From Clostridium lundense DSM 17049 (GTDB lineage: Bacteria; Bacillota; Clostridia; Clostridiales; Clostridiaceae), in the NCBI RefSeq assembly GCF_000619945.1, contig NZ_JHVC01000010.1, positions 91,058 through 155,057 of the forward strand: a stretch of 64,000 bases of DNA, written 5' to 3'. Position numbers and translations under genes: made by a program. Position 1 is the first letter of the stretch. The number at the start of each line of letters is the position of its first letter. The notes under the pieces were generated by a model, which did not search any database, was not told the DNA's origin, and worked only from the letters and a program-made list of their open reading frames with translations. Shown here one piece after another: positions 1 through 7,963 of the stretch.

Positions 1-159
1 GTATTAATGGGGTTTGTAGGAAAATCTTTTGTACTAAAGCTGTTTATGATAAGTGCTTTTGTAAAACCATTATGGGGAATTCTAATACAGATAATAATAA
101 TTCCTTTTGTTGTTAAGGCTATAGAAAGAAATAGTAAGGCGGTTAGTTTAAATGGATAA
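1..159 (+). CDS. ECF transporter S component, C-terminal end (partial)
   Basis: This is the last 52 codons of a gene that begins before the window. The visible part is mostly hydrophobic, with a membrane-spanning stretch rich in Ile and Leu followed by a short basic tail, V-V-K-A-I-E-R-N. That pattern fits the last helix of the substrate-binding S subunit of an energy-coupling factor vitamin transporter; this is a recollection of the family, and too little is visible to name a substrate. The stop codon overlaps the start of the following methyltransferase gene by 8 bases, so the two are translationally coupled. It could be another small polytopic membrane protein. Confidence 0.45.
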   Translation, partial: VLMGFVGKSFVLKLFMISAFVKPLWGILIQIIIIPFVVKAIERNSKAVSLNG

Positions 160-724
160 TAGAGAGTTTTTTAATAACTTAGCTTTTAATTGGGATAGTA
201 TGTGTAGGCATGATGAAAAAAAGTTAGAAAATATATTAGCATTAACATCAGTGAAGAAGGGGGCAAAGATTTTAGATGTAGGAACAGGAACAGGTATATT
301 AATTAAATATTTACTAAGTACAAGCCCAAAAAAGATTGTTGCAGTAGATATAGCAGAAAATATGATAATAGTTGCAAAGGAAAAATATAAAGATAATAGA
401 GTTAATTTTATAGTAAAAGATATAATGAAATATACTGAAGATGGCTTTGATTATATATTCTTATATTCTGTATATCCTCATTTTAAAGATAAAGATGCTA
501 TTTTAAAACATTTATCAACACTGATTACTGGCGGAGGGAAAGTAGTAATAGCTCACTCACAAAGTAAAGAAAAGATAAATGAGGTTCATAGTAAAAGTGA
601 AACTGTAAAAGAGGATAAGCTACCTTCGGGGGAAGCCACAGGAAAAATAATGGAAAAATATTTTAGAGTAGAAAAAATTATAGATAATGAAAATATGTAT
701 TATGTTTCAGGAATGAAAATATAA
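152..724 (+). CDS. Class I SAM-dependent methyltransferase
   Basis: This 190-residue protein carries the nucleotide-binding motif I of Rossmann methyltransferases (L-D-V-G-T-G-T-G, residues 41-48), followed by V-D-I-A, whose acidic residue would bind the ribose of SAM. The N terminus (F-F-N-N-L-A-x-x-W-D) is common in the UbiE/small-molecule group of this fold. The substrate cannot be told from sequence. The gene overlaps the upstream transporter gene by 8 bases, so it is probably co-transcribed and may modify the imported compound or a related cofactor; that is inference. A hairpin follows the stop codon. Confidence 0.8.
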   Translation: MDNREFFNNLAFNWDSMCRHDEKKLENILALTSVKKGAKILDVGTGTGILIKYLLSTSPKKIVAVDIAENMIIVAKEKYKDNRVNFIVKDIMKYTEDGFDYIFLYSVYPHFKDKDAILKHLSTLITGGGKVVIAHSQSKEKINEVHSKSETVKEDKLPSGEATGKIMEKYFRVEKIIDNENMYYVSGMKI

Positions 725-727
725 GGA

Positions 728-768
728 AATGTCAGGCGTCTAACCTGACATTTTTTATATTTTTTTTA
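728..768 (+). terminator. Intrinsic terminator between convergent genes
   Basis: A perfect 9-bp stem (728-736 with 744-752) is followed by a long run of T. It ends the transporter/methyltransferase unit. The stop codon of the convergent DUF3842 gene lies inside the left arm, so the same hairpin may act weakly on that strand. Confidence 0.85.
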
Positions 769-1166
769 ATATCTGATATGATTTCCTCTATAATTTCTTT
801 TATTTGAAGATCTCTTGTGCCTGGTATATAGATACCATGTTTTTGTAGGGGGATTATGTATTTAGTACAGTTTATTTCAAATATTGTACCACATACTTTT
901 GAAGTTATTTCTCCATTTATACCGCCATTGCAAAGTATACCTATAGGGCCTATAATGCAATTTATTTCTTCCTCTTTCAGAAAGGAGTGTATGTCTTTTT
1001 CACCAATAATACTTTTATTAGCACCGGCTTTTATCATGTTATTAGCTGCTGCTATATTAGTACCTAGAGCTATTATAAAAATACTTTTTCCTAATTCTTT
1101 GCGAAGTTTTTTTACAATTGTTTGGCCAAGACCAGCACCTTGTCCATCTATTACTACAATGTTCAT
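732..1166 (-). CDS. DUF3842 family protein
   Basis: This 144-residue protein starts M-N-I-V-V-I-D-G-Q-G-A-G-L-G and has the length and opening typical of DUF3842, a clostridial family of unknown function. The glycine-rich start after a beta strand resembles a Rossmann nucleotide-binding loop, and a second segment (A-L-G-T-N) recalls dinucleotide-fold proteins. A good ribosome binding site (GGAGGA) precedes the ATG. The gene converges on the methyltransferase and the two share a terminator hairpin. No catalytic residues can be assigned. Confidence 0.8.
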   Translation of the reverse strand: MNIVVIDGQGAGLGQTIVKKLRKELGKSIFIIALGTNIAAANNMIKAGANKSIIGEKDIHSFLKEEEINCIIGPIGILCNGGINGEITSKVCGTIFEINCTKYIIPLQKHGIYIPGTRDLQIKEIIEEIISDIKKNIKNVRLDA

Positions 1167-1402
1167 ATAAAATCCTCCATATGTTATTATAATATATTAA
1201 TATGGAAATTATATCCTACATATAATTTAAATGTAATTTGTATTTTTTGCAACTGACAGTTGATACATTTTGTATATATTTTACATTAATATGATAATAT
1301 GATAGAATTATCCTCAGAAAGGGCCAAGCATAGAAGCAAGCTATCATGAACACAATAATTATAAGATATATATTATATTTGCTTGGTAAAGGGGAGAATA
1401 TT

Positions 1403-2230
1403 TTGAGATCAAAAATGAATATAAAGGATTTAATACAAAGGATACTAGATGACGAAATACCTGCTTTGGCATCTCAATTATCTTATAGCTTATTATTAGC
1501 ATTCTTTCCATTTCTTATTTTTTTAATGACGTTAGTAGGATTTAGCTCTATAGATAGTGAATTTGTATTATCAGAGATTAGTAGAGTTTTGCCAAACAAC
1601 GCCTACGAATTAGTTCATAATACAGTATTAGAAATATTAGAGACAAAAAATACAAATTTATTATCATTTGGTATTATATTTACTTTATGGACTGCATCTA
1701 GTGGGTTTAGAAGTGTAATAAAAGGAATAAATAAGGCATATGACGAGAAGGAAAAAAGATCTTTTTTTAAGGTAGTATTAATTTCTATAATTAGTACATT
1801 AGGACTAGGTTTTTTAATAATATTAACTATACTTCTATTGGTTTTTGGACAAATTATTGGATATATTCTAGCTAAAAAGATTGGAGTTAGTTATTTGTTT
1901 GAAGTTATATGGAACGTAATAAGATATATGATAATTCTTTTTTCTATGATATTAATATTTGCTTTAATGTATCGTTATATTCCAAGCAGAAGATTACAAT
2001 GGAAAGAAGTTATACCAGGGGCAATATTTGCAACAGTAGGATGGGTAATAGCTTCTGTTGGATTTGCTTTTTATGTTAATAATTTTGGGAATTATTCAAG
2101 AGTATATGGAAGTATTGGTGCTGTAATAGTTCTTTTAACTTGGTTATATTTAACTTCTATTATAATTATAGTAGGTGGAGAAATAAATGCAGCTATAGCT
2201 TTTAATAAGGATATAAAAAGTAGGAACTGA
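1403..2230 (+). CDS. YihY/BrkB family inner-membrane protein
   Basis: This is a polytopic membrane protein of the YihY/virulence factor BrkB family (old label ribonuclease BN; the RNase activity was later assigned to another protein). It contains the family segment P-A-L-A-S-Q-L-S-Y near the N terminus, six predicted membrane helices and the C-terminal G-G-E-I-N-A-A. I chose the TTG at 1403 because AAGGGGAG lies 7 bases upstream; an in-frame ATG at 1346 would add 19 residues but has no clear ribosome binding site. From TTG the protein is 275 residues, about the usual length. Its function in the cell is not established. Confidence 0.8.
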   Translation: MRSKMNIKDLIQRILDDEIPALASQLSYSLLLAFFPFLIFLMTLVGFSSIDSEFVLSEISRVLPNNAYELVHNTVLEILETKNTNLLSFGIIFTLWTASSGFRSVIKGINKAYDEKEKRSFFKVVLISIISTLGLGFLIILTILLLVFGQIIGYILAKKIGVSYLFEVIWNVIRYMIILFSMILIFALMYRYIPSRRLQWKEVIPGAIFATVGWVIASVGFAFYVNNFGNYSRVYGSIGAVIVLLTWLYLTSIIIIVGGEINAAIAFNKDIKSRN

Positions 2231-2318
2231 ACTTTAATCATGGGTACTATTTTTTATTTCTATATTAAATATGAACCTAATATGTAAAAAGATTATATAA
2301 ATAACAATAATATAAACA

Positions 2319-2348
2319 TTGACTTAATGTAAATTACTATGCTAAAAT
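2319..2348 (+). promoter_or_regulatory. Promoter for the SAM-riboswitch transcript
   Basis: TTGACT and TAAAAT are separated by 18 bases and lie about 25 bases upstream of the riboswitch aptamer, which fits a sigma-A promoter giving a short leader. Confidence 0.6.
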
Positions 2349-2371
2349 ATGTTTAAAATTAAATTAAGACG

Positions 2372-2489
2372 CTTCTTATCCAGAGCGGTGGAGGGACTGG
2401 CCCTACGAAACCCGGCAACCGGAAAGTTTTATACTTTCAAGGTGCTAATTCCAGCAGGTATAAAAACCTGATAGATAAGAGGAGAAGTT
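2372..2489 (+). promoter_or_regulatory. SAM-I (S-box) riboswitch aptamer with antiterminator segment
   Basis: The S-box core is clear: the conserved first arm around 2380-2400 (AGAGCGGTGGAGGGACTGG), the kink-turn region with CCCGGCAACC, and GGTGCTAATTCC. Stem P1 pairs 2372-2380 with 2474-2482. The 3' strand of P1 (2470-2477) can instead pair with 2500-2507, and 2483-2489 with 2491-2497, forming an antiterminator. By established S-box logic, SAM binding stabilises P1, frees the terminator and stops transcription when methionine/SAM is plentiful. It controls the downstream NhaC-type transporter. Confidence 0.95.
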
Positions 2490-2523
2490 AAACTTCTTGT
2501 ATCTATCTGCAAGGAGTTTTTTT
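2490..2523 (+). terminator. Riboswitch-controlled intrinsic terminator
   Basis: The arm 2490-2499 pairs with 2510-2519 (one G-U) and is followed by a T run to 2523. It is mutually exclusive with the antiterminator pairing of the SAM riboswitch. Confidence 0.88.
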
Positions 2524-2557
2524 ATTTATTTAACATTTTATTGAGGAGGAAAGTTTA

Positions 2558-3880
2558 ATGAAAGATAGCGAATTAAAAGGAAGAGCAAGTGCGTTATTTC
2601 CTTTATTAGTATTTATAGTTTTATATGTAGTAATTGCACTTATTTCTAACGATTTTTATGCAATGCCTGTTAGTGTTCCTTTTCTTATTGCAGCAATTGT
2701 AGCATTATTAATGAATAGAAAGGAAAGTATATCCAATAAGTTAGATATATTTTGTAAAGGGGCAGGGGAGCCTAACATTATATTAATGTGTGTAATATTT
2801 ATATTAGCAGGAGCATTTGCTCAAGTAGCTAAGGATATGGGCGCAGTTGAGTCTACGGTTAATTTAGGATTATCTATTTTGCCAAGTAATATATTGATAT
2901 CAGGAGTGTTTATAATTGGATGTTTTATATCTATTTCCATTGGAACTTCTATGGGAACTATAGTAGCATTAGCACCTATGGCAGTTGGAATTTCAGATAA
3001 AACAAGTATACCAGTAGCATTAGTTATAGGAGCAGTAGTAGGAGGTGCTATGTTTGGAGACAACCTTTCTATGATATCTGACACTACTATTGCAGCTACT
3101 AGAACTCAAGGATGTCAGCTAAAGGATAAATTTAAGACAAATTTCTTTATAGTATTGCCAGCAGCAGTAGCTACAGCTATTATATTTGCTGTAATTACTT
3201 CAGGAAATAATACTGTTTTGAGTGGAGAATATAACTACAGTTTAGTAAAAGTACTTCCATATGTATCTGTACTTATAGCAGCTCTTGCAGGAGTAAATGT
3301 TTTAGCTGTATTAGTAGGAGGCACAGTATTTTCAGGAATTATAGGAATAGCATATGGTGCTTTTAATTTTGTGGGATTCTTACAATCCATAGCTAAGGGT
3401 ATCAATGGTATGTCTGAATTAGTTATAATATCATTAATAATTGGAGGAACTGTAGAGCTAATAAAATTCAATGGAGGAATAGATTTTCTATTAAGTTTTA
3501 TTACAAGTAAGGTAAAAACAAGAAAGGGAGCGGAAATCGGTATAGCTTTATTAGTATCATTGGTTGATATGTGTACAGCTAATAACACAATAGCAATTGT
3601 TATGACAGGACCATTAGCTAAAAATATATCTGAGAAGTATGGAATAGAACCACAAAAATCAGCTAGTTTACTAGATACTTTTTCATGTTTCTGTCAAGGA
3701 ATAATACCTTATGGAGCACAATTATTAGCAGCTTCTGGTTTAGCAAAGATATCTCCATTTTTAATAATGAGATATTTATATTATCCTTACCTTATGGGAA
3801 TATGTGCTTTAGTAGCTATAGCTATAGGTTTCCCTAGAATAAAGTCAGCAGGAAATAAGGAGTTTGCTAAGGGAGCGTAA
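2558..3880 (+). CDS. metT: NhaC-superfamily transporter, probable methionine transporter (MetT-like)
   Basis: This 440-residue polytopic protein belongs to the Na+/H+ antiporter NhaC superfamily. It shows the glycine- and serine-rich helix around S-I-G-T-S-M-G-T and the segment M-F-G-D-N-L-S-M-I-S-D-T-T of that family. The strong SAM riboswitch immediately upstream argues that its physiological cargo is methionine or a related sulfur compound; MetT proteins, predicted methionine transporters under S-box control, belong to this superfamily. The ATG at 2558 follows GAGGAGG. It is a single-gene transcript with a terminator hairpin downstream. The substrate is inference from regulation, not from a diagnostic residue. 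Confidence 0.8.
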   Translation: MKDSELKGRASALFPLLVFIVLYVVIALISNDFYAMPVSVPFLIAAIVALLMNRKESISNKLDIFCKGAGEPNIILMCVIFILAGAFAQVAKDMGAVESTVNLGLSILPSNILISGVFIIGCFISISIGTSMGTIVALAPMAVGISDKTSIPVALVIGAVVGGAMFGDNLSMISDTTIAATRTQGCQLKDKFKTNFFIVLPAAVATAIIFAVITSGNNTVLSGEYNYSLVKVLPYVSVLIAALAGVNVLAVLVGGTVFSGIIGIAYGAFNFVGFLQSIAKGINGMSELVIISLIIGGTVELIKFNGGIDFLLSFITSKVKTRKGAEIGIALLVSLVDMCTANNTIAIVMTGPLAKNISEKYGIEPQKSASLLDTFSCFCQGIIPYGAQLLAASGLAKISPFLIMRYLYYPYLMGICALVAIAIGFPRIKSAGNKEFAKGA

Positions 3881-3912
3881 TCTAAAAAATTAATATTAAC
3901 GTAATCATTAAG

Positions 3913-3956
3913 ATTTAATAGGGACGGTGTAGAAACCGCCCCTATTAAATTACTTT
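3913..3956 (+). terminator. Terminator after the MetT-like gene
   Basis: A long stem pairs 3913-3928 with 3935-3950 (one mismatch) and is followed by a T-rich stretch. Confidence 0.7.
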
Positions 3957-4065
3957 TTAGTAACCAGTATTATTTCATAGCATTGATAAAAGAAAAGATT
4001 TTTAAAAAGTAACTGTAATTGCTATAATTGTATGGATTTTATAGTTTTGGGTATTAATTTGTGTA

Positions 4066-4095
4066 TTGAAAACAATTGTAAACAATTATTATAAT
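4066..4095 (+). promoter_or_regulatory. Promoter for the COG2426 gene
   Basis: TTGAAA (4066-4071) and TATAAT (4090-4095) are separated by 18 bases and lie about 60 bases before the ATG. Confidence 0.55.
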
Positions 4096-4153
4096 ATATT
4101 ATATGGTAATATATTATGAAAAAATAATTTTACATATTAAAAGGAGAGAATTT

Positions 4154-4603
4154 ATGAATATTTTAAAGGTTTTTATTATGTCAGCAGTACCGCTTGTTGA
4201 ACAAAGAGGGGCTATACCTCTAGGAATATTTGCTTATAATATGAGTCCTTCATTTGTTTTTTTAGTAAGTTTTTTAGGAAGCTTATTACCAGTTCCTTTT
4301 ATATTATTGTTGTTCAACTCTATATTTAAATGGATGAAAAAATATAAGGTATTTGAACCAATTAATAATATAATAGAAAATAAGATTAGAAAGAATTCTG
4401 GGAAAATTGAAAAATATAAGGAAATTGGCTTAATTACATTTGTAGCAATTCCACTTCCTACTACAGGATTATGGACTGGTAGTGCAATTGCAGCTTTTTT
4501 AGGGTTAGATTTTAAGAAGTCTTTGTTATGCACATCAATAGGAGGGATTATATCTGCATTTTTAATAACCTTATTATGTATGATATTTCCAACTTTTTTC
4601 TGA
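4154..4603 (+). CDS. Small multidrug export family membrane protein (COG2426)
   Basis: This is a 149-residue membrane protein of the COG2426/small multidrug export family. It has an early S-A-V-P-L-V-E-Q-R-G-A-I-P-L-G segment and later A-I-P-L-P-T-T-G-L-W-T-G-S, which form the paired re-entrant-like motifs of the family, with several hydrophobic helices between. The ATG at 4154 follows AGGAGAG with good spacing; an upstream in-frame start at 4103 has no such site. Despite the family name, the transported substrate is unproven. Confidence 0.75.
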   Translation: MNILKVFIMSAVPLVEQRGAIPLGIFAYNMSPSFVFLVSFLGSLLPVPFILLLFNSIFKWMKKYKVFEPINNIIENKIRKNSGKIEKYKEIGLITFVAIPLPTTGLWTGSAIAAFLGLDFKKSLLCTSIGGIISAFLITLLCMIFPTFF

Positions 4604-4833
4604 TATAGAGATAAAATATAGTCAAATTGGTTAACTATTCGACAGGTATAATATATATTTGTAACATATATTTCCATAACAGTAATATATGGTTAGCAGT
4701 TAAGGATTTTTTATAGAATAAATGTCATATTAGAGAGATAAGTTCTAAAATAGTCTTCCTATGAAGTGACAACTTTTTTTTTCAATAGGTGATAATATAT
4801 TATTAAAGTTAATTGAGTGGGGGGATTGAAATT

Positions 4834-5187
4834 ATGTTAGTTGTAGAAAATTTAGCTAGAAGTATTGAGAAGGAAAATATAGAGTATAATTATTATTACA
4901 GGCTACTAAAGGATCAGGTCACCCTAAATTATGGTGGAGAATCATTGCAAGTACAGTCTTATGGTATAGAGATTGAGAGGCAGGATAAAATAGATGGCAG
5001 TATAGTAAACATTGAAAGAGATTATGTAAAATGTATAAGTCCTCAAAGGCATAAAGTACATAGGCTATTAAAGCTAGTATACGATAATAATGTATCACCT
5101 ATTCATTTAGTGGACATACTTGGAGAATATATAGATGAATATATTATAGATTTTGATAATGAATTAATGAATATAGCAACAAATTAA
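4834..5187 (+). CDS. DUF6514 family protein
   Basis: This is a soluble, acidic 117-residue protein without signal peptide or membrane helix, resembling the clostridial DUF6514 family (function unknown). It has an N-terminal strand-rich half (Y-G-I-E-I-E-R) and a C-terminal helical half ending in acidic residues. The ATG at 4834 follows GTGGGGGGA by about 8 bases; a TTG at 4813 would add seven residues but lies before that site. A sequence matching a Spo0A box lies about 190 bases upstream, so sporulation-phase control is possible. It stands alone between two terminator-like structures. Confidence 0.65.
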   Translation: MLVVENLARSIEKENIEYNYYYRLLKDQVTLNYGGESLQVQSYGIEIERQDKIDGSIVNIERDYVKCISPQRHKVHRLLKLVYDNNVSPIHLVDILGEYIDEYIIDFDNELMNIATN

Positions 5188-5316
5188 AAAGATTAAGGGG
5201 CAACTTTTTTCAAATAATAAATGAAAAATAATAAAGAATAAATAAGCAAGATGTTCTTCTAAAAGTTATTATTTATTCTCTATTATTTATTATTTAAAAA
5301 ATCGAGTTTATGCTAG

Positions 5317-5343
5317 AATAGAGGTGAAAACCTCTATTTTTTT
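5317..5343 (+). terminator. Perfect intrinsic terminator just upstream of acpS
   Basis: A perfect 9-bp stem (5317-5325 with 5330-5338) is capped by a GAAA tetraloop and followed by seven T. It lies only 28 bases before the acpS start, so it either ends upstream transcription or acts as an attenuator in the acpS leader. An imperfect A+T-only inverted repeat occupies about 5215-5295. Confidence 0.8.
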
Positions 5344-5370
5344 ATCCATTATTTTTAGGAGGAGATATCT

Positions 5371-5745
5371 TTGATTATAGGAATAGGAGCAGACATAGTA
5401 GAAATAGATAGGATTGGTAATGCTATAAAAAGAAATCCTAATTTTTTAAATAGAATATTTACTGATAAAGAGTTAGAGTATTTTAAAACTAGAAATTTTA
5501 GAGAAGAAACTATAGCTGGAGGATTTGCAGGAAAAGAAGCTGTAGCAAAAGCCTTTGGCACTGGCTTTAGAAATTTTAATATAAGGGATATAGAAATATT
5601 AAGAGATGATTTGGGAAAACCTATAGTTTACATCAATGGTAAGGCTAGGGAATTGTTAAATGCATATGAAAACTATAAAATTCATATAAGTATATCTCAT
5701 AGTAGAGAAAATGCCATTGCATATTCAATAATGGAGGTGGAGTAG
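5371..5745 (+). CDS. acpS: Holo-[acyl-carrier-protein] synthase
   Basis: AcpS transfers 4'-phosphopantetheine from CoA to a serine of acyl carrier protein, activating it for fatty acid synthesis in the cytoplasm. The 124-residue length is standard. The Mg2+-binding residues are visible: D8 in G-I-G-A-D-I-V-E-I-D and E56 in F-A-G-K-E-A. The start is a TTG preceded by GGAGGAGA with ideal spacing. It is followed after a single base by nnr, a common Firmicute arrangement, so the two are translationally linked. Confidence 0.95.
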   Translation: MIIGIGADIVEIDRIGNAIKRNPNFLNRIFTDKELEYFKTRNFREETIAGGFAGKEAVAKAFGTGFRNFNIRDIEILRDDLGKPIVYINGKARELLNAYENYKIHISISHSRENAIAYSIMEVE

Positions 5746-5746
5746 T

Positions 5747-7249
5747 ATGAAAATTGGTACTGCGGAAGTATCTCGAAAAATTGATGACTATTGTATAAAA
5801 GAATTAAAAATACCTGGAATTGTTCTAATGGAAAATGCAGCCATTAAGGTTTTACAACATATAGACTTAAGTAGGTTTAATTCATTTATTGTAGTTTGCG
5901 GTAAGGGGAATAATGGTGGAGATGGGTTTGCTGTTGCACGACATTTATTGAGCATGAAGAAAAAAGTGGATGTGTTTTTAATAGGGGAAAGTGAAGGCAT
6001 GAGCGATGACTGCAGTATAAATTATACTATATTGAATAATATGAGAATAAAGGTAAATAAGATAAATAATTTAGAGGATATAAATGAACTAAGAGAGTCT
6101 ATACAAACAAGTGATGTTACGATAGATGCGATATTCGGTACTGGATTAAAAAGAAAAGTGGAAGGAATATATGCTTCAGTAATATCAGTTATAAATGAGA
6201 ATAGCAATTATATTGTATCAATAGATATACCATCAGGGCTAGATAGTAATAATGGTAATATATTAGGAAATTGTATTAGAGCTAATAAAACTATATCTTT
6301 TACATTATATAAAAAAGGATTTTTAAATTATGGATCGGATAAATTAACAGGAGATGTAATAGTTGAAGATATAGGTATCCCTGAATGTATTATAAATAAA
6401 TTTCATAAAAATGAATTTATTATGGATAAGTCCATGATTAATAAACTTATAATTAAGAGAGATAAATATTCTCATAAGGGCGATTATGGAAGAGTATTAG
6501 TAATGGCAGGGTCAAAGGGATATACAGGAGCAGCGTATATAACTACGGAAGCAGTAGTGAGGAGTGGAGCAGGTCTAGTAACATTATGTACTTTTGAAGA
6601 TATAATAGATATTTTAAGTTCAAAGTTTATAGAGGCTATGACTGTATCTTTTAATGAAGAGGAAAGAATTAAAGAGTTATTCCATAAAAGTAACTCTATA
6701 GCTATAGGTCCTGGTATGGGAAACAATGAAAAAACTTTTGAAATTGTTCAGAAGGCTGTATTAGAGGCAGATTGTCCTTTAGTAATAGATGCAGATGGCA
6801 TTAATGTGCTTAATAACAAGTTGGAATTATTGAAGGAAAAAAAGGAGAAAGTAATATTAACCCCTCATTTAGGAGAAATGTCAAGATTAATAAATATGCC
6901 AATAGATTATATAAAGGAAAATAGAGTAGAAGTTGCAAAAAAATTTGCTAAGGAATATGATGTTATTTTAATCTTAAAAGGCTATAATACCATAATAACT
7001 GATGGAAATAAGGTTATTATAAATCCAACAGGCAATAGTGCTATGGCATCTGGAGGTATGGGGGATTGTTTGACAGGAATAATAACATCTTTTATAGCTC
7101 AAGGGTATGAGCCTATAATAGCTGCAGCTATGGGAACATTTATACATGGATATTGTGGAGAAAGATTATCTACTAATATGTTTTGTGTTAATGCAAGTCA
7201 TATTTTAAATGAACTACCAATGGCAATAAAAGAAATTCAAAATTTGTAG
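5747..7249 (+). CDS. nnr: Bifunctional NAD(P)H-hydrate repair enzyme
   Basis: This is a 500-residue fusion of the two metabolite-repair activities that rescue hydrated NADH and NADPH. The N-terminal YjeF-type epimerase domain (about 1-215) contains G-K-G-N-N-G-G-D-G (residues 52-60). The C-terminal ADP-dependent dehydratase domain (about 225-500) contains S-G-G-M-G-D with the expected catalytic Asp at 440. Its ribosome binding site (GGAGGTGGAG) lies inside the end of acpS and the genes are one base apart. It is soluble and complete. Confidence 0.93.
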   Translation: MKIGTAEVSRKIDDYCIKELKIPGIVLMENAAIKVLQHIDLSRFNSFIVVCGKGNNGGDGFAVARHLLSMKKKVDVFLIGESEGMSDDCSINYTILNNMRIKVNKINNLEDINELRESIQTSDVTIDAIFGTGLKRKVEGIYASVISVINENSNYIVSIDIPSGLDSNNGNILGNCIRANKTISFTLYKKGFLNYGSDKLTGDVIVEDIGIPECIINKFHKNEFIMDKSMINKLIIKRDKYSHKGDYGRVLVMAGSKGYTGAAYITTEAVVRSGAGLVTLCTFEDIIDILSSKFIEAMTVSFNEEERIKELFHKSNSIAIGPGMGNNEKTFEIVQKAVLEADCPLVIDADGINVLNNKLELLKEKKEKVILTPHLGEMSRLINMPIDYIKENRVEVAKKFAKEYDVILILKGYNTIITDGNKVIINPTGNSAMASGGMGDCLTGIITSFIAQGYEPIIAAAMGTFIHGYCGERLSTNMFCVNASHILNELPMAIKEIQNL

Positions 7250-7337
7250 TATTTATAATAAATAACATCAGAATATTAGATTAAAAACAGGAATAGTATT
7301 AGTAATATAAGTAATTATTTCCAATGGGAGGAATTTT

Positions 7338-7946
7338 ATGAGAAAAAGGTTACTAATACTTCCTGTTATTTTTTTTGTTTTTTCTTTAGTTTTAATTTCT
7401 TGTAAGTATGCTGAAGACAAAAGTAGAAAAAGTTTAGAATTTATAAAAAGTCTTAAAAGTTATAGTTGTGACTGTACCATAGCTTTAGAGAACGATAGAC
7501 AAATACTGGAATACAACTGTAAGCAATATTACAATAGAAAACTAGGTGGAAGAATAGAAATAGATGAAAATAGGATTTTGACCTATAAAAATGATAAAAT
7601 ATATGTAAGGGATTTAAAATCCGGAATTAAATATACGTTAGATAAAGATTTTGACACTATATTTAAAATTAGCATGATAGGAGAATGTGTTCATTTGATG
7701 TATACTAATGAAGAGATAAAAACTTTCGTTAAAGATATAGATGGAATAGAGTATACTATAGTGGAATTATCTATACCAGGTATGAATAGAAATTTAAGTA
7801 AAGGAAAACTTTATATTAATAATAGGGATAACTTACCAGAGAAGTTAGAAATACTAGATTTTAAAAGTAGGGAGAAAGTAAGAGTTACTTATAAAAACTT
7901 TAATGCGAATGCTGAATTGAATGATAAACTCTTTAATGAAGACTAA
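7338..7946 (+). CDS. gerS: GerS-family germination lipoprotein
   Basis: This 202-residue protein has a lipoprotein signal: basic residues at positions 2-4, a hydrophobic stretch, then lipobox L-I-S-C with the lipidated Cys at 22. The mature part is strand-rich and resembles LolA/LolB-like folds. It lies directly upstream of alr. In Clostridioides difficile the lipoprotein GerS sits beside an alanine racemase gene and is needed for spore cortex hydrolysis. Family and position agree, so I call it GerS-like; its role here is inferred. It may equally be annotated as an outer-membrane lipoprotein carrier-like protein. It is separated from alr by 17 bases. Confidence 0.72.
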   Translation: MRKRLLILPVIFFVFSLVLISCKYAEDKSRKSLEFIKSLKSYSCDCTIALENDRQILEYNCKQYYNRKLGGRIEIDENRILTYKNDKIYVRDLKSGIKYTLDKDFDTIFKISMIGECVHLMYTNEEIKTFVKDIDGIEYTIVELSIPGMNRNLSKGKLYINNRDNLPEKLEILDFKSREKVRVTYKNFNANAELNDKLFNED

Positions 7947-7963
7947 GAAGGGTGGAATATAAA

